Shown here: positions 47,926-57,353 of the stretch, piece after piece
How the letters are laid out: the number at the start of each line of letters is the position of its first letter
How positions within the stretch are numbered: position 1 is the stretch's first letter
DNA from: Piscicola geometra
Taxonomy: Eukaryota > Annelida > Clitellata > Hirudinida > Piscicolidae
Direction: 5' to 3'
Assembly: GCA_943735955.1 (NCBI GenBank)
Contig: OX030964.1
Span: 7,510,997 to 7,574,996 of the forward strand
Length of the DNA: 64,000 nt
The notes under the pieces: model-generated
Databases searched by the model: none
The model's input: the letters and a program-made list of their open reading frames with translations, nothing else
Told to the model about the DNA's origin: nothing
Translations under genes and position numbers: made by a program

Positions 47926-48327
47926 TTTTTGGAACGATAATAACACTGGTCTGGACCCTCCAATTTTTGTTAGTGAGGTATTGACCCCAGAACCCTCCCT
48001 GAATCGCCACCTATTCTGGTTAAGACCACCCCCTAAGATTATCAGCAGATCGCTATCCTGGGTGAAAGTTTTTAATCCTAGAACGAACAGCAAACTTTTG
48101 CATCGAAAAAGAAGTAGACGTAGAAGTCTACTCCAAGATTGAAGTTCTAGAAAACAAGGATTTCAACAAGTTTTATACATTCCTATATTCGGCTCAAATG
48201 AATTTAAAAAAAATTAAAAATGCATTAGCTAGTGCGCATTGATTTTGCTACTTTTAAAACTGAAACGTGACAAAATTGAAAATAGACTTTCTCACTGTTT
48301 AATTATCAAATAATGAATGGTCTCACA

Positions 48328-48479
48328 GATAAATCGAAGAAAAAGCACGTGCAATTTTCTATAAAAGAGCATCGAAAACTGCTTCAATATCCTCCTCTTG
48401 AAGACTTCTTGGTAAGCCCCTCTAGCCCTGCAGCTGCTATAGTTATCTCCACCTCAAACGAAAGCCAGAACTCGCAGCT
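48328..48479 (+). promoter_or_regulatory. CAL2 promoter and 5' UTR
   Basis: TATAAAAG at 48360-48367 within TTTTCTATAAAAGAGCATCG, then CTGCTTCAATAT as a likely start-site region. Homology with the CAL3 promoter extends upstream to about 48200. The 5' UTR donor GTAAGCCCC at 48412 is kept, but the next AG joined to the conserved TTATCTCCA exon is only 31 nt away, so this UTR intron appears to have been largely deleted. Confidence 0.75.
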
Positions 48480-50571
48480 ATGAAGATGATCCTTGTAGGC
48501 ACCCTCATCGCCATCCTCTCCGTCTCCCTGCCTCTCTCCAGGGCTGGAATTGCCACAATTCGTGAAAAAATTAGCTTTTGTTTCATTATATATTTATTTT
48601 ACAACATGAAGCATAAATTAATTTTCGAAAGGCTTTCCATTCAATAAAAAAAATATTAAAGACAAATTCCTTTAACATGTTTCGCAGATCATGATCAATA
48701 AAAAACAATTTTGTATTCTTATTACATGTTGACTATCTGTCTTTCACTCTTACAACTTTCTACTTACTCACCCAGCATGGTGCTATAAAAAGGATTTTCC
48801 AGCGGACACTTGTGCTGCCGCATCTCCTGTTGACCTGACTGATGCCATCAAAAAAGACGGAGCTACACAAACTGATGTAACGTTTGAATGGGATAGAGAA
48901 GGAAAAGTTGCTGATGTTCACTTTGCCTTCACTGAACGAACAAGTGAGATTCTTTTCTGATATTCCCGTTTTTTTCTTTTAAGAATTTTTAAAAATTTAC
49001 ATTTTCATCCACATATACATCGATCATCGCTGCAATCAAACTTGAGTTATTTTTCTAAAGTGGCAATGGCTTGCGAAAACTTCCTCGAGACCACAACGAT
49101 TGGAGGCACCTCTTACAAGTTCTTCGGAATAAACGTGCACTGGGGAAGTGAGGCCAGTTCAGGTTCTGAGCACTCAATTGATGGGACTTTCTTCAGCGGA
49201 GAGGTATATTTTATGTGAAGTATTAATCAAACAAATTAAAAAAATTTAATAAATTTTTATTCAATTGTTCTGGAACCCCATACTTAAATCTTATTCTATA
49301 GATCGAGTTTTTGTTCATCGGAGGAACAACCTACGAAAGCTCTGTTGCCAACCATCAAGTCCTCATTATTTCAAGGCTTCTGCAGGTTATCACTTACTTC
49401 CTAATTTCAATAAAAGTTTTCAAGTTGTTTCTCATATTTCATTTAAAGTTTGTATTTTATTTTATATTTTATTTTTAGTTTTTATTTTTATTTTTTAGTT
49501 TTTATTTTATTTTTTAGTTTTTATTTTATTTTTTAGTTTTTATTTTATTTTTTAGTTTTTATTTTATTTTTTAGTTTTTATTTTATTTTTTATTTTATTT
49601 TTTATTTTTTATTTTATTTTTTAGTTTTTATTTTATTTTTTAGTTTATATTTTATTTTTTATTTTGTTTTTCATTTTAATTTTGTTTCTCAGTTTTTATT
49701 TTATTTTCCAGTTTTTATTTTGTTTTCTTTTGAATACATTAAATACATATTAAACATTCTACGTAACATTTCAAAGTAAAAGATGTTTCTTTCTTGATCC
49801 CTTCAACACATTCAGGAGTCTGCTGATGAGGATATCATTGAGCTAGTGAAGTTGAAGTGGGTTCTTGATCTAATGCTGAATGAAAGTAATTTTTTAAATA
49901 CATTTTTTCAAATATAAAGCACTTTACTGATGAAAATCGGAAATAAACTTTGTTAGTTAGTCTACTAAACTTAGTGAAGTTATAGTAAAGTTAATTTTTT
50001 TTTAAATCATTCAAAATCTAATTAGTGATAAATTTCAATTTGATAATTCTTTTTGTGAAATAATATTTGCTCATTACAGCAAAGAGAGATCACATTGAAC
50101 AGTTTACTGAACAAATTCTTTCTCTATCAAAGTACAAAGTTGACGGAGACGATTTCTACATGTATGATGGCAGCTCTACCGATTCTACATGCGTCCAAGG
50201 TGTTAAGAGAATAGTCTTCAAGACTCCACTCTCAGCCTCTACTGGACTTGTGAGATTTTTGAATGAATTATTTAGCTGTCATTCTTTGAATTAATAATTA
50301 TTTCGGCTTCTTTTTTTCTGGTTGATTAACTTTCCAAATCAAAAACAGAAAAAACACTTCATTCACCATTCTTTTTTTATATCTAATTTTTACAACTCTA
50401 ACAGATTTCATTAATACTTAAATAATTGAAATTAGTTGTTTATATTTTTTTATTTATCTATTTATGGAAGCAACACTTCATATTTGAATCTTCCAGCTTA
50501 CGGCTTTGAGGGCGCTCAAGGATTCAAATGGTTCTTTCATAAAGTCTAGCGTCAGGCCCATCAAGGCTTAA
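48480..50571 (+). CDS. CAL2: secreted alpha-carbonic-anhydrase-like protein, probably non-catalytic
   Basis: Seven exons: 48480-48561, 48776-48943, 49061-49203, 49302-49385, 49816-49885, 50080-50249, 50497-50571; 792 nt, 263 codons plus TAA, in phase throughout. A signal peptide (MILVGTLIAILSVSLPLSRA) is followed by the WCYKKDFPADTC start and SPVDLTDA (the QSPIDL motif, with Gln lost). Then come VHWGSEASSGSEHSIDG, FYMYDGSSTDSTC and KRIVFKTPL. Zinc-ligand positions: Asn108, His110 kept, and Leu135, so two of three are gone; the Thr199 position is Asp. Catalysis is not expected. Two polyadenylation signals (50673, 50695) precede an antisense LINE in the 3' flank. From intron 2 onward the gene is nearly identical to CAL3. 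Confidence 0.9.
49450..49730. repeat. 19-bp T-rich minisatellite in CAL2 intron 4
   Basis: Repeats of TTTTTAGTTTTTATTTTAT with indels, about 280 bp. The CAL3 copy at 58330-58610 differs at one unit. Confidence 0.85.
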
Positions 50572-50755
50572 GCAGTCTGCCTGAGAAGAACATTCCAGGA
50601 ATTTGGAAACTATCGAAAAATCTCGACAAGAATTTAATTTTACAACAACAACAATTCGTTTATTTGCAAGCAAATAAATTCAGAAATCGAAGCAAATAAA
50701 TGCTTGTATGACCTCCTAGAAAAAATAAAATAATACATGAACTTAATTAAATTCA

Positions 50756-50764
50756 CAAATTAAA
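50756..50764. repeat. Candidate LINE target-site duplication, left
   Basis: CAAATTAAA at the LINE 3' end, repeated at 54838-54846 beyond its 5' end. It is short and AT-rich, so chance cannot be excluded. Confidence 0.5.
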
Positions 50765-50810
50765 AGAATTGTTAATAATAACAAATGTTTTCATTGATTT
50801 ACAAAAGAAA

Positions 50811-53757
50811 TTAATTAAAGTGATTGGAAATTATAAGTGGTTTAATTATTTTCTTAAAATTAAGGGTTTGCTGTATATTTTTCAAATTCAATGGCAATCT
50901 GTTCCAGAGTTGGAGCCCTGCATAGATTGGACTATTAAGATAGAAATTGGTTCTTGGAGTTTGTAAGTAATAGTCAGACTTAGTTCTCAATGTTCGTGTG
51001 CAGTTGGATGTGAAGGAATGTATTAAATGTGTAAAATAAGAGGATGTTTTTATTATTATAAGTTTATGAAAAAGAATATAGGTTTTAAAGATGTATAACT
51101 GATTGATTGTTAAAATTTGAGCTGGATGATACAGATGAGATATGTGGTCATGAGAGTGTAAATTAAACAGGACTCTAAGAAAATTATTTTGTATAACATT
51201 TAAAGGATGTAAATGAGTTTTGCAAGCAAGTCCCCATAAAGGGAGACAATAGGTCAAGTAAGGTAGAATTAAAGTAGAATAGAGTAGCTTAATTATATGA
51301 GATGGTAAATTGTGTTTAAGTTTATGTAAAATACCAATATTTTTTGAAAGTTTTTTTGATATATACATTATATGTTCATTCCAAGAAAGATTACTGGTTA
51401 TATAAATACCTAAGAATTTTGTATAATCGACTCTCTTTATAATATAAGAATCAATTGTAAGTGTATAATTAATAATGTTTGTTTTTATTTTAGGGCCAAA
51501 AAGAATGCTGCATGTTTTTGCATAGTTGATTTTGAGTTGGTTGTCAATTGTCCATTGATGTAGCAAATTAAGAAAAGTATTTGTTTTTAAAATAAGATCA
51601 TTAACATTTTTGTCTTGGAACAATACTGTAGTGTCGTCAGCATAAAGGACAAATTTGGCAATTTCGGAAAGATTCATTAAATCATTAACATAAATGTTAA
51701 ATAACAAAGGTCCTAAAATAGATCCTTGTGGTACACCAGTGTTAATCTTTAGTGTGTTAGATGTTACACCATCAATGTATACATATTGGGAACGATTTCT
51801 TAAATATTCATAGAACCATTTGTGACATGTTCCACGTATTCCATAGTGAAATAATTTATCAAGCAAGATAGAATGGTTAATGGTATCAAATGCCTTTGAA
51901 AAATCAATGAAAATACCTAATGTGTGTAAGCGAGAATCAATACCAGTAGCAACATGATGCACAACATCCAAAATGGCTAGTTCCGTAGAACTGCCTTTTG
52001 TGAAACCGTATTGGCTAGGTGATAGAATATTTTCGTTTTCCATGAAATTATTAAGTCGATTAAAAACAATTTTTTCTAAAATTTTTGATATAGAAGATAA
52101 AAGTGATATGGGTCTATAATTGTTCGAATCATTTTCTAAACCATTTTTATGTATTGGAATAATTTTGGATAATTTAAAAAGAGAAGGAAATGCACCTGTT
52201 TTAAGAGATACGTTAATTAGATGTGTAAGTGGAATTAATATATTTGGTGAAATTTTCTTTAAAAGTTTGTTAGAAATTTGGTCATCGCCACAGCTAGATG
52301 TATTTGAAATGGTTTTAATGATAGAGCTTATTTCAATTAAATCTGTTTCTAAGAGAAAAAAAGAATTTTGTGGACTTTTATTCAGATATGATTTTGTAAT
52401 ATGATTATTTTTGTTTTCAGAAAAAGCAGCAAACTGACTATTAAAAATAGTTGCGATAGAAGATTTGTCCGTAATTATTTCATTGTTAATTTTCAATGTA
52501 ATATTATTTTGTTTATTGTAGTTATTTAAATGATATTTTATTAAATCCCATGTTTTCTTAATATTATGTTTATGCTTAATGAATTCTTCTTTATTGTATT
52601 TATTTTTAGAAATTCTGCAAAGAGAATGAAATAAGTTTTTATAAGTTTTATAAGTAGTTATATTGAGATCAGTTGGAGAGATAATACATTTTTTATACAA
52701 CTTGTTTTTGTGTTTTGAGGAAACTAAAAGAGCTTTTGTCAGCCAAGCTTGTTTACGCAAGCAAGTATTATGTCTGTTATTATGTTGACAATGAGTAGTT
52801 AGACCACTTTGTATTGTTTCGATGAAGTGTTTTGTGACAAAATCTATGTCGTCAGAAGACAAAACCTTGCTCCAATCATGTGATAACAAAAAACTATTTA
52901 ATTTGAAAATATTCCTATCTGAAAATACGAAATTATTTTGTGGGGTGAAAGATTTTTGTTTAAATTGTAGTTTCGAAAAGGTGCAAATAGGATAGTGGTC
53001 GGATAAATCATTTGACAAAATATTAGACTTGTGTAGTTGTAGGTTATTTGTGTATATATTGTCGATAAGCGTGCTGGAATATGAAGTAACTCTTGTTGGG
53101 TGAGTGATGAGTGGGATAAAGTTGAATGATGACATCAAATTGGTAAAATCATTTGATATATTACAATCACTATTTAATATATTAATATTGAAATCCCCAA
53201 GGATATAAATTAAATTATTTTTTATCGATTTATTTCTTAATGTTTTAGTGAGTGCATCATTAAAAAGTAATGGATCTGTATTTGGTGGTCTATAAACAAT
53301 GATTAAGAGAACATTAGGAGAGTTTTCAGAAATTATTTCAATACATAGCCAATCAAAAACTTGAGAGTTTGGACAAAGATCATCTCTTACTATGTAATAA
53401 AGTCTGCTAGATATAAAAAAAACCTACACCGCCTCCAATGCGATTTTCCCTATTTTTACTTATAAATGTGTAACCAGGGATTGAAATAAGTTGTGATGAC
53501 GTGTCATCCAACCAGGTTTCTGATACACCAATTACAGAAATTTGTAGATTAATTTCCTTCAACAAAAAATTAAGTTCTTCCATTTTGTTATATAAACTTC
53601 TTGCATTAATATGCAGCAAAGAAAAATTAAAATCAAAGTTCTGAACATTGGCAAGAAGATTAGAGGGCGAGGTTGTTGGAGAGCTTGATGAAGACAGATT
53701 CAATGAGTTAAATAGATGAATGTCTGGGTCAAAAGGCAGCAGAACGTCGGGAGCCAT
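50811..53757 (-). pseudogene. LINE ORF2 (endonuclease-reverse transcriptase), copy 1, one frameshift
   Basis: The ATG lies in the ORF1 stop (TAATG). The N-terminal APE-type endonuclease shows LHINARSLYNKM, SETWLD and GGGVGF, then, in a second frame, YRPPN, GDFNI and LSDHYP. The reverse transcriptase follows with YRPISLLSSISKILEK, QYGFTKGSST, FIDFSKAFDTINH (motif A), GVPQGSILGPLLFNIYVNDL (motif B) and LYADDTT (motif C, 51633-51644). The two frames meet at an eight-base homopolymer (A8 on plus, 53415-53422), where a single-base indel breaks the endonuclease. The rest of the frame (to TAA at 50811) is intact, about 980 codons in all. The same break is present in copy 2. Confidence 0.88.
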
Positions 53758-54800
53758 TATGAGGTAGGTTTGTGATTGAATTGCCAATATTTTAATACCG
53801 CATCGTCCGGATGGATGTCAGCGTTACAGAATTTTTCTATGTCTTTTTCCTCCAAACAAATACGGAATGCTGTAGAGACAGTGGATTGGTCATTTTTAGG
53901 CTTAGGTTGGTCAGGTGTCATTTTAATACTAGCATAACACGATATAATGTTGATATCATGTTGTGCATAATGGGCTGTTATGTCTTTGCTAGTGCAACGT
54001 GGCACTTTACTTAAATGGAGAAAAGTTTTTTTAACAATTGGCACGCCATTATTTAATTTTGTTGTAACATCCCTGTTTTTACCAATCAGCAAAACCTTGG
54101 GTTTGTTTGGATTGGTAGATAATATTAGAGTGTTTTGTAGCAGTGTTGGTTGTATATTATTTATAGGATTATTATTAGTAGTAGTAGTAGTAGAACTGTT
54201 ATTGTTATTGATACTGTTATGCTGCACATTACTATTGTTGTTGTTGTTGTTGTTCGGATTTGGACTTTGAATTATTTCAGACCATAGCCGAGTATTGTAC
54301 TTACTTTTTAAATTATTCAACGTTTGTTCAAATGTATTTTTCAAATTGTACAATTGGTTGTTAACGTTCAATACACTCTCACTTAATTGTTGTATATCTT
54401 TTGTATGTTTGTTGATAATGGCGTCGAATTTGTTGTCGAAAAGTTGTTCAATTTTTTGATATATGGATTCACAATTGAGATTTGTACTAACCGGTATCCT
54501 ATTGAGATTGGCACTGACGTATGTTGGTATACGATTAAGTCCAAAGTTGTCACGGATGTACAACAACACTTCAATTATATCCATGAGTTTATCTTTTTTA
54601 GTGTTGCCATGTTGAACGAATTTAATTTTATCAATATTAAGACTTTTGAATTCGGTGTTTAGCAACTTTTTTGATAAAGTTATTTCTTCGATTGTAAAAA
54701 ATTCAGCAGTATTAGATAAAAATGTTTCATTATTTAAACTGTTTAAATTATTTACTAAATAACACAAAATTTCATTTATGAAACAATTTTGAGCAGCCAT
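53757..54800 (-). CDS. LINE ORF1 protein, copy 1
   Basis: 347 residues, starting MAAQNCFINEILCYLVNNLN and ending FNHKPTS. The middle (about 110-165) has heptad-like leucine spacing suggesting a coiled coil, followed by an Asn-rich linker (about 180-215). The C-terminal part (PKVLLIGKNRDVTTKLNNG onward) looks folded but I see no Cys-His knuckle. ORF1 proteins of this class bind the element RNA. Its TAA overlaps the ORF2 ATG as TAATG on the minus strand (53755-53759). It is open throughout and identical in the second copy. Confidence 0.8.
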   Translation of the reverse strand: MAAQNCFINEILCYLVNNLNSLNNETFLSNTAEFFTIEEITLSKKLLNTEFKSLNIDKIKFVQHGNTKKDKLMDIIEVLLYIRDNFGLNRIPTYVSANLNRIPVSTNLNCESIYQKIEQLFDNKFDAIINKHTKDIQQLSESVLNVNNQLYNLKNTFEQTLNNLKSKYNTRLWSEIIQSPNPNNNNNNNSNVQHNSINNNNSSTTTTTNNNPINNIQPTLLQNTLILSTNPNKPKVLLIGKNRDVTTKLNNGVPIVKKTFLHLSKVPRCTSKDITAHYAQHDINIISCYASIKMTPDQPKPKNDQSTVSTAFRICLEEKDIEKFCNADIHPDDAVLKYWQFNHKPTS

Positions 54801-54846
54801 GTTGAATTAGAACGCTCAACCTGCATGATTAACCTTTCAAATTAAA

Positions 54847-55464
54847 TAAATATTTCCCATAGAATTATTTCAATAAACTTTAAAGCATTCAAACACTGTG
54901 TTGAGTCTTTTAATTCCGTCAAAAAAATCTCAATCTATCGAGAAATAAACAAGATTTTTTCAGTTTTTTGAAATTAATAAGTACCGAATAAACAATATTA
55001 TTAAACAAAAAGGTTTATATTAATTTTTAAAACTATTTTTGGATTTTCGAAATTAATACGAAACAAATTTTATAAACGAAAAAGAGTAAAGTGAAAATTT
55101 AAATACTATTCAAACTTATTAGATTGAATTTCTCATTGTTAGTTCCCACACCAAAATATTATTTGCATTCTTACTGAAAACATATTATATTTTTTTATGA
55201 AATTAAATTATTTTGAAAAGATTTTCCCGTGTTTTCTTAGTTTTACAAATTAAAAATCTAAATATTCAAACTTGTGTGCTTACTTTTTGAATTCAAAATT
55301 CAATTCAAAATTCAATTCATATTCAATTACAAAGGGTTTATTCTACGCAGGATTATGAAAGGGATCAGGTAGAATTAGAGAGTAATGAATTCGAAAAATA
55401 CGTTTGTGTTATTATAGATAAAGAATTGTATTTACAAATCTAGGTTTCTTTGAAACGAGTTGAG
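54847..55464. other. CAL2 3' flank beyond the LINE
   Basis: Contains TTATTTCAATAAACTTTAAA (AATAAA at 54872-54877) and a GAGTCTTTTAATTC stretch matching the CAL1 3' end. This is the original CAL2 downstream region, displaced about 4 kb from its gene by the LINE. Otherwise AT-rich, with nothing else recognised. Confidence 0.6.
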
Positions 55465-55992
55465 CCAATCAATTAATGGGTCAAATAAAGAAAGCTTTCA
55501 AATTTCTAGATATTAAAACTTTTAGATTACTATTTGATTAGGCTCCATCTAGAACACGCAAGCAGTGTGTAGAATCCATCATTGAAAAAAATAACAATTT
55601 AATTGAAAATGCAAGAAAATTATTTCAAAATTATTAACAAAAGAAAGAGAATTGTCGTATAGTAAAAGACTTAAGTTAGTTCACTTTCCAACCCTAAAAT
55701 TCAGCAGAATACGTGGTGATATAATAGACATATTTCAAATGTTGTATACTATATAACGATACGACGGATGGGATTTTGAGACTTAATACCAGCTCAACAA
55801 GAGGCCATACATTGAAACTGTCAAAGCAACATTACCATCATAACTTATGTGAAAAATTCTCAAACAACCAAGCTTTTCAGTTAGGAATAGTTTGCCAAAT
55901 GAAGTCGTAACAATTAAGAGTACAGACATATTCAAGAGAGACTTTAATTTATCATGGATGAATCATCCGATCATATTCAACTACAAATGAGA
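55465..55992 (+). pseudogene. LINE reverse transcriptase C-terminal relic
   Basis: Plus-strand peptides in the order typical of the C-terminal end of CR1/L2-type RTs: GQIKKAFKFLDIKTFRLLFD, LEHASSV (the following Trp codon is now TAG), NPSLKK, NNNLIENARK, SYSKRLKLVHFPTLKFSRIR, then GDIIDIFQMLYTI, NTSSTRGHTLKLSKQHYHHN, and SLPNEVVTIKSTDIFKRDF. At least three frame changes and several stops. It is a different, older element from the LINE at 50765-54837 and lies in the opposite orientation. Confidence 0.85.
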
Positions 55993-56171
55993 TTTTAACA
56001 CAATAATATTAAATATAATTATTTTATGTAAATTGAATAAATATCTTTTTCAACAAGCACCATTAAAAATTTTTTTAGTCTTTTTATTCAGTACAAAAAT
56101 TAAACAATACATCGCAATACAAATTTTTGCCCTTACTGAAGACGGATGAGGTAAAAGTCTAACCAGAATGG

Positions 56172-56586
<415 letters not shown>

Positions 56587-57059
56587 TCATCATCATCATC
56601 ATCATCATAATAATTGTCATTTTTGTATAGCGCCCGGGCACGCAACTGAAGCGCTTTCACTGCGTCGTAATGCAATAAAGAAATAAAAATAATTATAATA
56701 GTAATGTTATGAAAAGGAAAGCAAAGAGTAGCATGGAGTAATTATTAAGAATGATAGGCTAAGTTAAAGTAATGAGTTTTCAGTTTGGCTTTGAAATCAC
56801 CAGTTTCATCAACGCTTTTTACTCTTAATCGTCATCATCAATACATCACGCCCATCGACTTATTTTATCATGAGCAGTTTCATTCGTATATCAAATATAA
56901 TTTTTTTCTCGTTACCAGCATCATACAAAAAATTAATAATTGCATTAGCCATTACGCATTAATTTTTATACTTTTTCTAACTAAAACGTGATAAAATTTT
57001 AAAATTGTTAGAACAAATAAAAAATTTCACTGTTAAATGATCATATAATGAATGGTCTC

Positions 57060-57309
57060 ACTGATCAAATCGAAGAAAAAGTAGGTGCAATTTTCTATAA
57101 AAGAGCATCGAAAACTGCTTCAATATCTTCCTCCTGAAGACTCCTTGGTAAGCCCCTCTAGCCCTGTAGCTGCTGTAGCCATATAGTTCTGTAGCGCCTA
57201 GGCGGGTCTTACTAGACTTCAGTCTTTCAATACTTTAAGAACTTAGAGTCTCGATATTTTCAAATATAAATTTTCTCGTATAATTAAAAACTATGTTTTT
57301 TTCACACAG
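57060..57309 (+). promoter_or_regulatory. CAL3 promoter, TATA box and 5' UTR intron
   Basis: TATAAAAG at 57096-57103 in TTTTCTATAAAAGAGCATCG, identical over this core to CAL2, then CTGCTTCAATAT. The UTR exon ends CTCCTTG at 57147, with an intron 57148-57309 (GTAAGCC to CACACAG) of 162 nt. The following UTR exon TTTATCTCCATCTCAAAC matches CAL2. Confidence 0.75.
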
Positions 57310-57353
57310 TTTATCTCCATCTCAAACAAAAGCCAGAACTCGCTGCAATAAAG

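Larger units (their letters stand above)
46540..48008 (+). mobile_element. Decayed hAT DNA transposon
   Basis: Bounded by imperfect terminal inverted repeats: left GGCGATCCTGG plus an 11-G run and TCTTGGGGTC (46540-46569); right (47983-48008), reverse-complemented, GGCGATTCAGGGAGGG and TTCTGGGGTC. CAG/CCA-GGCG ends with G runs are common in hAT elements. Inside is a hAT transposase remnant. I cannot define the 8-bp target duplication with confidence. Confidence 0.7.
50765..54837 (-). mobile_element. CR1/L2-group LINE, copy 1, near full length (4.07 kb)
   Basis: Antisense to the CAL genes. Two open frames in order: ORF1 (54800 to 53757) and ORF2 with endonuclease and reverse transcriptase (53757 to 50811). 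The 5' UTR is about 37 bp and the 3' UTR about 45 bp, ending in a TTATTATTAACAATTC tail rather than poly(A). A CAAATTAAA repeat flanks it. It lies between the CAL2 stop region and a sequence at 54860-54900 that matches the CAL1 polyadenylation region, so it inserted in the CAL 3' flank. The CR1/L2 assignment is from endonuclease and RT motifs; the exact clade needs a tree. Confidence 0.88.
49008..55117 (+). repeat. Left copy of the CAL-LINE segmental duplication (near-identical part)
   Basis: Matches 57888-64000 at an offset of 8880 to 8883 bp. By eye I find only about ten substitutions and a few short indels over roughly 6.1 kb. The match begins in intron 2 of CAL2/CAL3 and still continues at the window end. 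Left of 49008 the paralogues remain alignable (to about 48200) but differ at many sites. Confidence 0.92.
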
